DNA of 53,124 nt from a virus, in IMG/VR virus record IMGVR_UViG_3300023091_000001, positions 1 to 53,124 of that record; one strand, written 5' to 3'. Below are positions 9,238 through 18,420 of this stretch, one piece after another. The notes below the pieces were generated by a model. That model had not been told where the DNA came from. It saw only the letters and a list, made by a program, of their open reading frames with translations, and made no database searches. A program made the translations under genes and the position numbers. How positions within the stretch are numbered: the first letter of the stretch is position 1; every line of letters begins with the position of its first letter.

Positions 9238-10529
9238 TATCGTAATCCTCTGCCTTTTTTGGCTTTAACTTTAGCCACAAAATTAGCAGCTTTTTGTGGC
9301 GCGTTTTGGTCTTGTGCTATTGTGCGAGGAATTATTATCTCGCCAGGGCTTAACTTTGCATCCACGGTGTCATTCTGAGTGCTATCACCAGCTATCTTAG
9401 CTGTGCCGGGGACCACCCGAGCTTGTCGAGCGAACTTCTCGCCAATTAGAGCCCCTTGTGAGAATTGCTGCATTACCGGCTGTGCGTTTTGACGGCCAAA
9501 CTTTAGAGCTTTTCCAAAACTAGATTGAGGTTCATTAGTATTCTGTTGTGGAACTCCCGTGGTGTTTCTAAACTGCTGGGAAAATTGGCTTAAAGTGTCT
9601 TGACTCTGAGGTAAATTGACAGGAATTGCTGAAGGATTCGTTGAAACCGCTCCGCCATCTGCAAGTAGTGCAGCCAAACCCATCAAGCTTCCCAATCCAC
9701 CGCCTGAAGATTGGTTAGAGGATTGAGGTGCCTGCCTAATGTCAATAGGGTCAGAAGCGGGTATGTTCAAGTCCCCATCCACCGATCCACCTGTAGCGAA
9801 ACCGCCTAGCGCTCCACTCACAGCGCTTCCTACCCCATTTCCCCCCAGGATAGACCCCACTCCGTTCATAATTCCACCAAAAATGCCACTACCCATCGAG
9901 TTTTGAGATTGCGCATTGGTGTTGGCTATCGAGGCGTTTGCAGCGTTGGCTTGGTTCTGCTGAGATACTACGGCTTGATTATACTGAGCGAGCTGCTGTT
10001 GCATTAATTGCTGCTGAGCTTGCTGAGCTGCTGTTTGCTGCTGAGCAGCTGTCTGCATTTGCCCAACCTGTCCTTGAGCTATACCGCCAGCCTGTCCAAT
10101 AGCATTAAGTGATTGTTGGGCTTGTATAGTGGAAGCCTGTCCAGCGGCTTGCTGCTGTGTAGCCGCGCCTTGTTGGGCTGCCTGACGAGCCATCAAACCA
10201 ATATTCGCACCAGCTCCTCGCTGACCGGCCATTAAAGCGGCCTGATTTGCGACGTTCTGCCCTGTAGACTGCGACAACATGGCCTGGGCTGGGTTGGGTC
10301 CTGTGCCTGCTGCAATTCCTTGTAGCTGATTGTAGACGTTCTGCTGGTTATTCAGCCCTTGACCACCCATTACTGCATTGGTAAAGGCCTGTTGCTGGCC
10401 CAACGCGCCTTGAGAAGCCTGTTGATTAGCGGCTAGCTGCTGAGGAGTCACATTTCCATTTAACTGCTGCTGCGTAGCCTGCCAGCCTGAGCCTTTCGAC
10501 CCACTGAATAAATTACCAAGAATACTCAT
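9237..10529 (-). CDS. Gln-rich internal virion protein
   Basis: A 430-residue protein starting MSILGNLFSGSKGSGWQ. Residues 15-210 are extraordinarily rich in Gln, Ala and Asn (for example AQQQTAAQQAQQQLMQQQ). They are followed by Gly-rich segments with GGFATGGSVDGD and LLADGGAVSTNPS, and by a C-terminal domain with DSTQNDTVDAKLSPGEIIIP and a basic tail (KVKAKKGRGLR). The SPGE(I/F)xxP phrase occurs in many tail and internal proteins of environmental podophages. Probably the smallest of three ejection proteins; the family assignment is by context. Confidence 0.65.
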   Translation of the reverse strand: MSILGNLFSGSKGSGWQATQQQLNGNVTPQQLAANQQASQGALGQQQAFTNAVMGGQGLNNQQNVYNQLQGIAAGTGPNPAQAMLSQSTGQNVANQAALMAGQRGAGANIGLMARQAAQQGAATQQQAAGQASTIQAQQSLNAIGQAGGIAQGQVGQMQTAAQQQTAAQQAQQQLMQQQLAQYNQAVVSQQNQANAANASIANTNAQSQNSMGSGIFGGIMNGVGSILGGNGVGSAVSGALGGFATGGSVDGDLNIPASDPIDIRQAPQSSNQSSGGGLGSLMGLAALLADGGAVSTNPSAIPVNLPQSQDTLSQFSQQFRNTTGVPQQNTNEPQSSFGKALKFGRQNAQPVMQQFSQGALIGEKFARQARVVPGTAKIAGDSTQNDTVDAKLSPGEIIIPRTIAQDQNAPQKAANFVAKVKAKKGRGLR

Positions 10530-10530
10530 G

Positions 10531-10923
10531 TTATCCTCGTAAGTCCTTTACTAAAAATGTCATTTCTGGCACTGACCAGCCTTGTTTAACAAAGTGTTTT
10601 ACCAAAGAATTATGGTCAGTCCACGCTAGTAGGATGTGCATTCCACAGTTTTTAGCGTAAGCTTCTAGAGCGGCGTGCAGCTCATCAATAGCCTTGGCCC
10701 GCAGTTTCAATCCAGACAGCGGATTGGTGATTAACCAGTCGATAATACCCACGTTTTGCTGCCCTTTAATCCCCATCATGGCAATTGGCTCTCCCTCATG
10801 GAAGGCGAGGAGGGCGTATTCGGGATAGGGCTCAACAGCATACCCACTTGATTTATGACCCACTACCCACTTATCCACCTCAGTGTAATCCGATAACTCT
10901 AGGCCAAATTTGCGGATTTCCAT
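10531..10923 (-). CDS. GNAT-fold acetyltransferase-like virion-module protein
   Basis: A 130-residue protein with the GNAT order: a strand with EYALLAFHEGEPIAMMGI, a strand with GIIDWLITNPLSGLK, a helix RAKAIDELHAALEAYAKN, and ILLAWTDHNSLVKHFVKQGW near the end (the acceptor-loop N..l...f.k.GF). In T7-like phages a small acetyltransferase-like protein sits between nozzle and ejection protein genes, as here. The stop lies 1 base before the ATG of the Gln-rich protein; the start overlaps the stop of the nozzle gene. The acetyl-CoA binding loop is poor, so it may be structural rather than enzymatic. Confidence 0.7.
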   Translation of the reverse strand: MEIRKFGLELSDYTEVDKWVVGHKSSGYAVEPYPEYALLAFHEGEPIAMMGIKGQQNVGIIDWLITNPLSGLKLRAKAIDELHAALEAYAKNCGMHILLAWTDHNSLVKHFVKQGWSVPEMTFLVKDLRG

Positions 10924-13900
10924 TAAGAAACTCCAACCGTTTCCTTGGCTGGCATTAAACGAACATCGCGTTTTACGCCGACCATGACGTTTAGACCACT
11001 TAGAGTAAGCCCCCCACCCGCCGGAACGCCTAAACTGGCATCGTAGCGCTCGCTAAGGGTGATCTGGAAGGACTCGCAGCGCTGTTGTTTTAAAAACACA
11101 CGCCATTGCTCTTTTTGAAGAGGGCCTCCGTAGGTCGTACCGGCACCGTATGGACTTTGGCTGACTCCAGTACCGTAGTAGGGTGAAAAGTTATCAGGCT
11201 GAATAGTGACGCTATGTAAGGGTGACGGGTTGTAGTCGTAAGAAATGTCTATATCCAAAAAGTGGGGCGATAGATATTGACCCAGGAGATAGAAGAAATA
11301 AGCTCGGGTATACCCCTGTAGACCCGCTAAATTTAGCCATGAGGTCGTGAAGCTCATCAAGACTGGACTATCGCCATCTAAAAATAGCCCAGGGGTTTCC
11401 TGGAACACTCGACCAAATGAATCTATGCAGGTGTGTAGGTTCTGGAAGAGAGTGGAGGATAGAGCGGGAACTCCATTGAACGTTCCCCACTGCTGCCAGT
11501 AGTAATCATAAACTAGGGTGACACCGTTATTCAGGGTAAAACGTACCTGATTAGTCCCCGGGATGTTGAGAGCGGTTTCTACAGTAGCTGAATTGTATTT
11601 CTCAATGGCTGCCCCAGTATACTGCGTACTAAGATCTCGACCTAATGTCCAGACGCCCTTATCAGACTGAAACATCAAGCCTGATGGCATAAATACAATA
11701 CTTTCTTGATTCGTACACCCTATTGTGGCAGTTACAAAAAGGGGTTGGCTGTATTGACTATTAGCTCCGGTGTTATCTGGGCCTACACCGTTAATGTAAT
11801 AAATCGCGTTCTTGAAAAAAATGATTAATTTGTCATCTAAAGGAGCTAAAGCTGTAATTGGACCAACGGAGCCCTGGGAGGCAATAGTTGGACTGATGTA
11901 CATGGTGAATAGGTCCGACATTTCAACCGGAGTATTCTCAATTACTTGTTTGCTGTACCAAAGTAGATTTGGATCTTCTGCGTCAACGAGCCAGAGCCTT
12001 GTGTCAAAATGGCTCATGATATTAGTGGCTGGCCCGTTAATATCTTCCACCACTCCGCCATTTGTGTATATTATAGCATTTCCAACTATGCCCCCACTTC
12101 CAGTATCGGGGGACACGTCTAAAAAGGATACCGAGTCTACAGCTGGATTATTCAGTAATGGAGTTATAGGACTGGTCACTTCATAGTATATTTGATTTGC
12201 GATAGACCATCGGTATATTTGTATTATAACTGGTGAGTCAGTCTTGTAGGTTAGCCTTAACGTTGGAACATTAACAGTTACACTGCCGTGTGCACTAGAA
12301 TCGCTTCCCAAAGTTATTGGGACTGGAATAGAAGGGGCACTACGAAATGTATTGCCTTGGTTGTCTGTCCAAGAATAAATCACTTGATAATAATACGATG
12401 GCTGCCCAGATACCCAACCCGAAGGATTAGCTATTAGGAATCCGCCAGTATCGTGCCAAGTACACTCAACACTATCAGGCCATAGGAAAAAGCCATTTTC
12501 CACAACTTGGTAACCGTCGTATAGTCCTAAGAATCCACCGGACAGGTTTAGGTTATTACCCATTTCCACTGTGTCAATATTTTGCGTGCTCAAGGTGAAC
12601 GAGGCTAGATTTATGCCAGTCTGCGAGTACACGGCCACACTCGTTGTTTGTTCCGGGTTGTCTAACGTAGCTAACGGCTCGACTAGGTCTTTGTACAAGT
12701 ACGCAACTTGAGCGGTATTTTCAGTAACGGTTACACTAGGAAGACCTGTAGTTAAATAACCACCGCCGTTTTCATAAGCCAGTTTCGCTACCACTACGGG
12801 AGCTATTTCTGTAGACACGCTGCCATTGATCAGAAAGTAAGACGGCTGATAGGGACTCTGAAATGCTGCTAAAAAGTATTCTACCCCATTTACAATAAAC
12901 GCTTTACTGGCTAAACCAACTCCACGAACAACTACTCCTATCACAGCTGTTGTCGCTGTTGTGGGAGATGTGATAGTAACAGACGCCGATTGAACATAAT
13001 TAGTGGGAATGGTAGCGTCATACCCATAGTTATTTAGCACTTCGTAAAATAACGTTTCAGCACCATTCTGTGCACACGAAGTTAAATTCGCTATGGGGAT
13101 ATTGTTTATCGTGAGCAGTGGAGCCACTACGACAGTTAGATTCTGATTAAGTATAGCTGTGTATCCAAGATGCCCGCTTGTAGTGTACCAGTTCACATAT
13201 ATTCTAGGATGAACTGGATCAGTCACATCAGCGCATACCGACATGAGAGTGGCTAGATATCCAGTAATGGGGACAGGGGCCGAAACTGTCAACGTAGGTA
13301 GTATAGATACAACATAAACCGAATTTCCTCCCGCAGTTGAACTGTATGCTACATATAATGTTGAAGATTGCGATGACGCGACATTAATGACAACACCATC
13401 CCACGAAAGATCGGGATTAGCATTATAAGCGCTTGATACTAATGTTCTAGGCGCTGTTACAACTGTAGGATTAACTGCACTCACAGTGATAAACTGTAAA
13501 TGGGAGGCAGAGCTTATCACTTCAGTGAACATTATAACAAATAATGAGCTCAATAAAAATACTCTAGGACTCCCGATAACGGCGCCCCCTGCGCCGATCC
13601 CAACAATGACAGTGGGAGTTACAATGTTTTGACCCGTTACAGAATCAATGATTGCGTATTTGTAGTCAGTAGACACACCCGTTGTCTCGGTATAAACTAT
13701 ACATGAAAGTCCACTCGGAGCTGTGACAGAGTCGCATTGAGTTTGATTTAGGCTATTACGAATTATGGGTATTGTCGAGACCCCTACTGGCTGGATAGAA
13801 CCTTTTGAGACCCATTGTGCTGTATCTGCCGAGTATGCCGCTATAGATTCTCCGATTGCGGTTAGGTCGTTGTTGAATGTGGTTACATACGGAAAATTGC

Positions 13901-14075
13901 TAGAGGGTAGAGCGGCTAAATTCTTATATCCATTTCTTTTAGTAAGACGGCCTCCAGTAGTAAAAACTGAATTACTTAAAGCAAGAAAATTACCGACTGG
14001 AACTTGCCAAGGGTCATCCTTCAGATTTAGCCCTTTTGAAAAGTTAATATTTACACTTTGACGTTGTAAGCTCAT
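10923..14075 (-). CDS. Tail nozzle protein (tail tubular protein B-like)
   Basis: A 1050-residue beta-rich protein. The N-terminus reads NINFSKGLNLKDDPWQVP and is followed by a phrase with VFTTGGRLTKRNGYK, the usual opening of podovirus nozzle or propeller proteins (nucleoid-free, all-beta). Later come segments such as LWYSKQVIENTPVEMSDLF and ITALAPLDDKLIIFFKNAIY, also typical of this family. It would form the distal tail tube through which DNA leaves. Length is at the upper end for the family. Downstream genes start by stop/start overlap; the upstream fibre-like paralogues overlap by 4 bases. Confidence 0.8.
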   Translation of the reverse strand: MSLQRQSVNINFSKGLNLKDDPWQVPVGNFLALSNSVFTTGGRLTKRNGYKNLAALPSSNFPYVTTFNNDLTAIGESIAAYSADTAQWVSKGSIQPVGVSTIPIIRNSLNQTQCDSVTAPSGLSCIVYTETTGVSTDYKYAIIDSVTGQNIVTPTVIVGIGAGGAVIGSPRVFLLSSLFVIMFTEVISSASHLQFITVSAVNPTVVTAPRTLVSSAYNANPDLSWDGVVINVASSQSSTLYVAYSSTAGGNSVYVVSILPTLTVSAPVPITGYLATLMSVCADVTDPVHPRIYVNWYTTSGHLGYTAILNQNLTVVVAPLLTINNIPIANLTSCAQNGAETLFYEVLNNYGYDATIPTNYVQSASVTITSPTTATTAVIGVVVRGVGLASKAFIVNGVEYFLAAFQSPYQPSYFLINGSVSTEIAPVVVAKLAYENGGGYLTTGLPSVTVTENTAQVAYLYKDLVEPLATLDNPEQTTSVAVYSQTGINLASFTLSTQNIDTVEMGNNLNLSGGFLGLYDGYQVVENGFFLWPDSVECTWHDTGGFLIANPSGWVSGQPSYYYQVIYSWTDNQGNTFRSAPSIPVPITLGSDSSAHGSVTVNVPTLRLTYKTDSPVIIQIYRWSIANQIYYEVTSPITPLLNNPAVDSVSFLDVSPDTGSGGIVGNAIIYTNGGVVEDINGPATNIMSHFDTRLWLVDAEDPNLLWYSKQVIENTPVEMSDLFTMYISPTIASQGSVGPITALAPLDDKLIIFFKNAIYYINGVGPDNTGANSQYSQPLFVTATIGCTNQESIVFMPSGLMFQSDKGVWTLGRDLSTQYTGAAIEKYNSATVETALNIPGTNQVRFTLNNGVTLVYDYYWQQWGTFNGVPALSSTLFQNLHTCIDSFGRVFQETPGLFLDGDSPVLMSFTTSWLNLAGLQGYTRAYFFYLLGQYLSPHFLDIDISYDYNPSPLHSVTIQPDNFSPYYGTGVSQSPYGAGTTYGGPLQKEQWRVFLKQQRCESFQITLSERYDASLGVPAGGGLTLSGLNVMVGVKRDVRLMPAKETVGVS

Positions 14076-15190
14076 GTAGGAATAGCTCCTATTGCCATGA
14101 ATGAAAAGGGTGCGTCAACGGGATATCCTTCGAACACTCCGGGGGAACTGTGCCAAGCTGAACCTTGTGTATAAATCGTGAATGTTGAAGCGCCTGTGAT
14201 GAGTACGCGAATGTAGTAAGTTACCGAAGCATCAGACGTGTCTATCATGGCCACTACCGTTGGAAGCCAGCTGGGAGACGCTGAATCACTAAGCTGGAAA
14301 TCGTATCTTCCGCTACCATTTACGTGACTGAAATACGCAACCCCGCCATTTATTACTAAATTCTCCCCATCACATCTGCCAAACTGTAATTCAGTACGAG
14401 TTCCAATAGAGGTCGTGCTGGCTACGGGAAAAGCCCCATTAATTATTGTAGTTGTGCCGGGGAGATTACTATTGGGACTCACCTGAGACCCGGTCAAAGT
14501 ACCGGGTACAATAGTTGCCGAAGTAATAGTACCAGGGGCAATATTAGATCCTAGTATTCCCCCTAGCGTTGAGTACGAACCAGTTATGTTCCCAACAGTA
14601 TCTAAAGTTAAGAAAGCTGAAGATCCAACTACTGGTGGCGGGAGATACAAATTATAGCCTGGCGCAAGAATTGGGTTTGGCGGGGTTAGGGTCAAGAGAT
14701 GGGTTCCAACAACTGCATTTCCTAAGATTAAAGACGCGCCTTCGATAGACGTTAACACAGAGGGAGACGACGTTACAACAAGCTGAGCACTAGAAAAACT
14801 GGCATTAGCTGTGCCACTAAAGACTCCAGTGGAGGTTACATTAAGACTGTGACTTGCGGTAATCCGTACAATTTGGTTTGAGCCATCACGGTAGTATAAA
14901 TCTATTCCTTCCACGTAGAGACAGCCTACATCCGCTGTTCCAGGAGTAAATGAACTGGGTTGTGGAGAAAACCGAGCAGTGCGAACCGTAGTTATATTAT
15001 TTTCATTCAACGGCCAATCAACATTTATCAGAAGTCCGGCTATTGGTACGGGTTCTCCCAACCCTGGCACGTGGTTATGGCGGTCAACTGTTAAAAAATT
15101 GGAGTTCAACTCGAAAGCCCAAATGGGTCCGATCTCCGTCCCTATTCTCGGGCTTGTCAAATTCATATGTGGAGTAGAAGTGCTAGCCAT
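14072..15190 (-). CDS. Fibre-like tail protein, tandem paralogue A
   Basis: A 372-residue protein colinear with the 366-residue protein at 15190-16290. Both have N-terminal PhMNLTxPxxGxExGPxWA, DxHNHxxGxGxxVPI, ARFSPQ.SSFTPG..DVGCLYV, and a C-terminal phrase ING.A.F..H...G.Y. The N-terminal HNH-like H..H segment (DRHNHVPGLGEPVPIAGL) is common in tail appendage proteins of environmental podophages. It lies between the nozzle and adaptor genes. Likely a trimeric appendage (tailspike or fibre) anchored by its conserved N-terminus; the receptor is unknown. Confidence 0.75.
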   Translation of the reverse strand: MASTSTPHMNLTSPRIGTEIGPIWAFELNSNFLTVDRHNHVPGLGEPVPIAGLLINVDWPLNENNITTVRTARFSPQPSSFTPGTADVGCLYVEGIDLYYRDGSNQIVRITASHSLNVTSTGVFSGTANASFSSAQLVVTSSPSVLTSIEGASLILGNAVVGTHLLTLTPPNPILAPGYNLYLPPPVVGSSAFLTLDTVGNITGSYSTLGGILGSNIAPGTITSATIVPGTLTGSQVSPNSNLPGTTTIINGAFPVASTTSIGTRTELQFGRCDGENLVINGGVAYFSHVNGSGRYDFQLSDSASPSWLPTVVAMIDTSDASVTYYIRVLITGASTFTIYTQGSAWHSSPGVFEGYPVDAPFSFMAIGAIPT

Positions 15191-16290
15191 TACGCTTGTG
15201 CCCCTATCGCTATGAATGAAAAACCCAGATTAGTTGGAGTTGCGGTATTGACCCCCACCGCTGCATAAGAAGTGTAAAATGTAATCTGATTGGTTCCTGA
15301 GACAATCGCTCTCACATTATACAAATTACCGTCAGCTGATGCATTAACCGTAGTTGTGACCGTTGGAGTCCACCCAGCAGCAAATGCATCCGCAAGGGTT
15401 ACAGTGTACACTCCAGTAGATGGATGAGTAAACGTAGAGACTCCGCCATTTATCACTAGACTATTTCCATCGCACCTACCAAACAATACCTCCGTACTCT
15501 TGCCTATGGAGGTTGTACCAACTACGGGAAAAGCCCCATTAATTGTTGTAGTGCTTCCCGGCAAATTGATATTGCTTTGAAACTGTGTTCCAGTAAGGGT
15601 TCCAGGGACAATGTTAGAAGCGGATATTGTGTTTGTGGCTATGTTTGTCCCGGTAATGCCTCCGGCAGTCGAAACTGTTCCAGATATATTGCCTGATGAA
15701 TCTAAAGTTAGAAAAAATGGAACTCCTGTCACGGGAAGAGGTAGTGTTAGTGTATATCCTGGTGCGGGAATCGGATTTGGGGGCGCGAGAGTTACATAAT
15801 TTGTGCCTGCAACGGGGTTTCCCATGATTACCGCAGCGACCTGCAGGTTGGCGGGAGTAGAAACGTTTGAGTTTACGACAAATACGCCCCCAGAAAAACT
15901 TGCTGTAGCGGTACCGCTAACGATTCCCGTGGAAGTCACGTCCAGACTGTGCGATGCAGTGATTGGGATTATCGAACCTCCACCGTCTACGTAGTACAGG
16001 TCAATCCCAGCGACATAAAGACACCCAACATCTGAAACTCCTGGAGTAAATGAAGAGAGCTGAGGTGAAAACCTAACTGTACGGGCGGTGGTAAGATTGT
16101 TGTCGTTGAGAGGTAAGTCGGAATTTAAAAGAAGCCCGGTAATGGGAACTAATGCACCCTGACCTACTGTGTGGTTATGGCTATCAATAGCTAAAAGATC
16201 GGCATTGATGTCCGTAGCCCACGCCGGGCCTTGCTCCACACCCACCGTGGGGATGGTCAGGTTCATATAAGGGGAGATCGTAAAAGCCAT
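15190..16290 (-). CDS. Fibre-like tail protein, tandem paralogue B
   Basis: A 366-residue paralogue of the next gene downstream; the stop of this gene overlaps the start of the other. Conserved features include DSHNHTVGQGALVPITGLLL, VRFSPQLSSFTPGVSDVGCL and FGRCDGNSLVINGGVSTF. The C-terminal 80 residues differ most between the two, as expected if that part meets the host. A tandem duplication followed by divergence is the simplest explanation. Confidence 0.75.
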   Translation of the reverse strand: MAFTISPYMNLTIPTVGVEQGPAWATDINADLLAIDSHNHTVGQGALVPITGLLLNSDLPLNDNNLTTARTVRFSPQLSSFTPGVSDVGCLYVAGIDLYYVDGGGSIIPITASHSLDVTSTGIVSGTATASFSGGVFVVNSNVSTPANLQVAAVIMGNPVAGTNYVTLAPPNPIPAPGYTLTLPLPVTGVPFFLTLDSSGNISGTVSTAGGITGTNIATNTISASNIVPGTLTGTQFQSNINLPGSTTTINGAFPVVGTTSIGKSTEVLFGRCDGNSLVINGGVSTFTHPSTGVYTVTLADAFAAGWTPTVTTTVNASADGNLYNVRAIVSGTNQITFYTSYAAVGVNTATPTNLGFSFIAIGAQA

Positions 16291-16592
16291 TAGAAAACTC
16301 CTAAGTTAATCGTCACGGCGGCTGAACTAGTAAGAGTTAGAGTAGTGCTATTCATCGGAGCTGAACGATAAATAGTTGCCATACCCTGAATATCTGTGAC
16401 AAACCAGCCTTGCATTTGCTGACCCAACTTGTGATTAATTACGTTTGGGCCTACTGCCAGTTGTATGTTGGGAATTATGTTAACCCCTAACATAGGCTGA
16501 GCTAGCGCAGGGTTGAGCATTGAACGCCAATGAGTTGATAGATTGTTTAAATCTGGGCAGGTTGCAGAATGAATGTCTGGCAATTGAGCCAT
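16290..16592 (-). CDS. Small tail-module protein
   Basis: A 100-residue protein with GVNIIPNIQLAVGPNVINHK and GWFVTDIQGMATIYRSAP, a short all-beta protein seen between adaptor and fibre genes in related phage genomes. It has no membrane segment. It lies one base from the adaptor stop and overlaps the next start. Possibly a small fibre-docking or tail-assembly protein; function unknown. Confidence 0.7.
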   Translation of the reverse strand: MAQLPDIHSATCPDLNNLSTHWRSMLNPALAQPMLGVNIIPNIQLAVGPNVINHKLGQQMQGWFVTDIQGMATIYRSAPMNSTTLTLTSSAAVTINLGVF

Positions 16593-17651
16593 TTAATACC
16601 CCGCATTTGGACCATCACCTTGTCCACCAGCACCGTAAGCCCCAAACTTCTCAGATTGTGAACGCACATCTGAGATTGTATCGGGTTGCGATGCGTCACG
16701 ATTCATCGCTGAGTCCTCGATACGCACGAGCAGAGCTGCTTTTTGCTGCATCAGTAAACTGCAATCGCATTCTTCTTTTTGCATTGCTTTGATAGCCGCG
16801 TCTACGATTACATATTCGCTCCAACCGCAGAAAAAATCTTGAGTATCCGTGTCAGCCAGCATTTCGACAAGCCTTGGGATATACCACACACGGATGTGCT
16901 GATTGGCGGCTGGCACGGGAATAAACCTAAGATTATTTCCCATGAGCCGATATTGCATGTTGTAGACGCCTAAAAATGTGCTCGTAATGTTGGGATAGAC
17001 GTAGCGGTTACGCGCGATGAAATCAAACTTTTTGATTGTCACGTAGGCTTGTCCGGGACCAGTACTTTGAGCGCTAAGACCGCAGTCTACTCCCAACAGT
17101 TTCTGAAAGGCTGGAAGAGGATTTCCATCTAGGTCTAGAAAAGCTGAGGTGCCGTCTGGTAGGCGGTAGTAATCCTTGCTACCGTTTGTTAAGAAAATCC
17201 AAGGGGGCGCCATGAAATAGTCTTCGTAGCAGGTTATGAGAAGATCGTACAATTCGTGACAGCTTTGGTTTATGTAGCTGTTCCATTCTGGGGTGGTTAT
17301 GAAGTTAGAGTTGACTAAATCTGCGCGTTGCTGAGAAGCTGTCCGGAGCTGGAGGAGAGACATCTTTCCGGTACCTGTGGGGATAGCGGTCTGAGGAGTG
17401 GAGTAAACGCTCACATTGGCACTAGCGTCTACTGAAGCCACGCTGTAGTAATATTGTGTATCGACTATGGCTGAAGTGTCTAGGTAGGATAAAGCTGTCG
17501 TGTTGAATGTGGAAAGGGCAATCGTGCTCATGGAGGGGCTAACATCGCGCTGAACGTTGTAAGAGACCGCTCCAGCCAGGTAATTCCAGGATACGAGCAC
17601 ATTTCCATTTGCTTGCTGGAGGAGAACGTTTGTCGGCGTCGCAGCCATCAC
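16593..17651 (-). CDS. Head-tail adaptor (tail tubular protein A-like) with N-terminal fibronectin type III domain
   Basis: A 352-residue protein with two parts. Residues 4-92 read as a fibronectin type III domain (NVLVSWNYLAGAVSYNVQRD and YYYSVASVDASANVSVYS). From about residue 97 the phrases LLQLRTASQQRADLVNSNFI, EWNSYINQSCHELYDLLI and RVWYIPRLVEML match the helical adaptor that sits below the portal in short-tailed phages. The usual protein begins near the LRTASQQRAD motif, so the FN3 domain is an added N-terminal module. It could project outward as a glycan- or cell-binding decoration at the neck. Confidence 0.8.
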   Translation of the reverse strand: MMAATPTNVLLQQANGNVLVSWNYLAGAVSYNVQRDVSPSMSTIALSTFNTTALSYLDTSAIVDTQYYYSVASVDASANVSVYSTPQTAIPTGTGKMSLLQLRTASQQRADLVNSNFITTPEWNSYINQSCHELYDLLITCYEDYFMAPPWIFLTNGSKDYYRLPDGTSAFLDLDGNPLPAFQKLLGVDCGLSAQSTGPGQAYVTIKKFDFIARNRYVYPNITSTFLGVYNMQYRLMGNNLRFIPVPAANQHIRVWYIPRLVEMLADTDTQDFFCGWSEYVIVDAAIKAMQKEECDCSLLMQQKAALLVRIEDSAMNRDASQPDTISDVRSQSEKFGAYGAGGQGDGPNAGY

Positions 17652-17716
17652 TCACCTCAATGGCGGGACGGGCGAGGCTTGGAGGAGGTGCCCCGCCCGT
17701 GTTAGGGGAAAATAAA

Positions 17717-18301
17717 TTATTCGCCTTTACCCTTTACTGAGCTATTGCGCAGCATGGCGTCAAAACCAACCGTGGAGCCGGAAGCAGGGTCAGTCTGTGA
17801 TCCGGCAGCATTCAAAAACTGGAACATGACATAGGGGGCAACAGCCTGTCCGATGGACGGGTTCGGGTCTCCTATCATTTCTGTGACAAAAATACCAGTG
17901 GTTCCAATACCGTAGCAAGAGCCTGTTCCCGCTGCAGTGGTTCCAGTTGCCACAAAAGACATGCCCTGAGCAGCGACCACACCTGCCGGAAGACCAATTG
18001 CGTTCCAATTAGTATTGCCGGGATTGGTGATGACGTAAGCAGTGCCAGTGACAACCGTGTTAGCGTACTTAATCACACCAGCAAGAGGCGCCACGAGTCC
18101 AACTGTGCCTTGCAGATAACGATTGTATTCATCTGTAAAATCAACGCGATATATTCCTGTAGCTAGGTGTTCTACGTTTTTAATACCAGAGCCTTTTACG
18201 TTACTCACGGCACCTGCGGAGCCGACCTGAAAGGAGCCTTGAATGTACGTGAGGGCTGGGTTGAGGGAGAATGTGAATTGATAGAATCGGCGATTAGCCA
18301 T
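17717..18301 (-). CDS. Putative head decoration/structural protein
   Basis: A 194-residue beta-rich protein starting MANRRFYQFTFSLNPALTYI. Residues 85-130 contain GTAYVITNPGNTNWNAIGLP followed by FVATGTTAAGTG, a motif repeated in many environmental phage virion proteins. It is the first gene after the capsid cluster and directly precedes the adaptor gene, a common place for decoration or minor head proteins. Its leader (18302-18420) is structured. Which of these roles it has is not shown by the sequence. Confidence 0.65.
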   Translation of the reverse strand: MANRRFYQFTFSLNPALTYIQGSFQVGSAGAVSNVKGSGIKNVEHLATGIYRVDFTDEYNRYLQGTVGLVAPLAGVIKYANTVVTGTAYVITNPGNTNWNAIGLPAGVVAAQGMSFVATGTTAAGTGSCYGIGTTGIFVTEMIGDPNPSIGQAVAPYVMFQFLNAAGSQTDPASGSTVGFDAMLRNSSVKGKGE

Positions 18302-18345
18302 GATTTACTCTCGATTGTTTATGAATGATTTCATTCACTTCGTTT

Positions 18346-18388
18346 AGCGGCTTAGTTTCCCGAGACTTTCCCGGGCTTAGTTTCCGCT
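18346..18388 (-). ncRNA. Structured leader hairpin with a duplicated internal loop
   Basis: On the minus strand this reads AGCGG, AAACTAAG, CCCG, a 9-base loop GGAAAGTCT, CGGG, AAACTAAG again, then CCGCT. The outer and inner stems pair perfectly, and both sides of the internal loop are the same 8-mer. It is in the 119-base gap between the free-standing endonuclease gene and the start of the head protein gene. Closer to the gene, TGAATGA/TCATTCA (around 18322-18337) forms a second short palindrome. It may be a translational control element or a processing site; there is no U-tract, so it is not an ordinary terminator. Confidence 0.45.
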
Positions 18389-18420
18389 TTCCACTTAAGG
18401 CAATCAAGAGTGCGGGGAAG

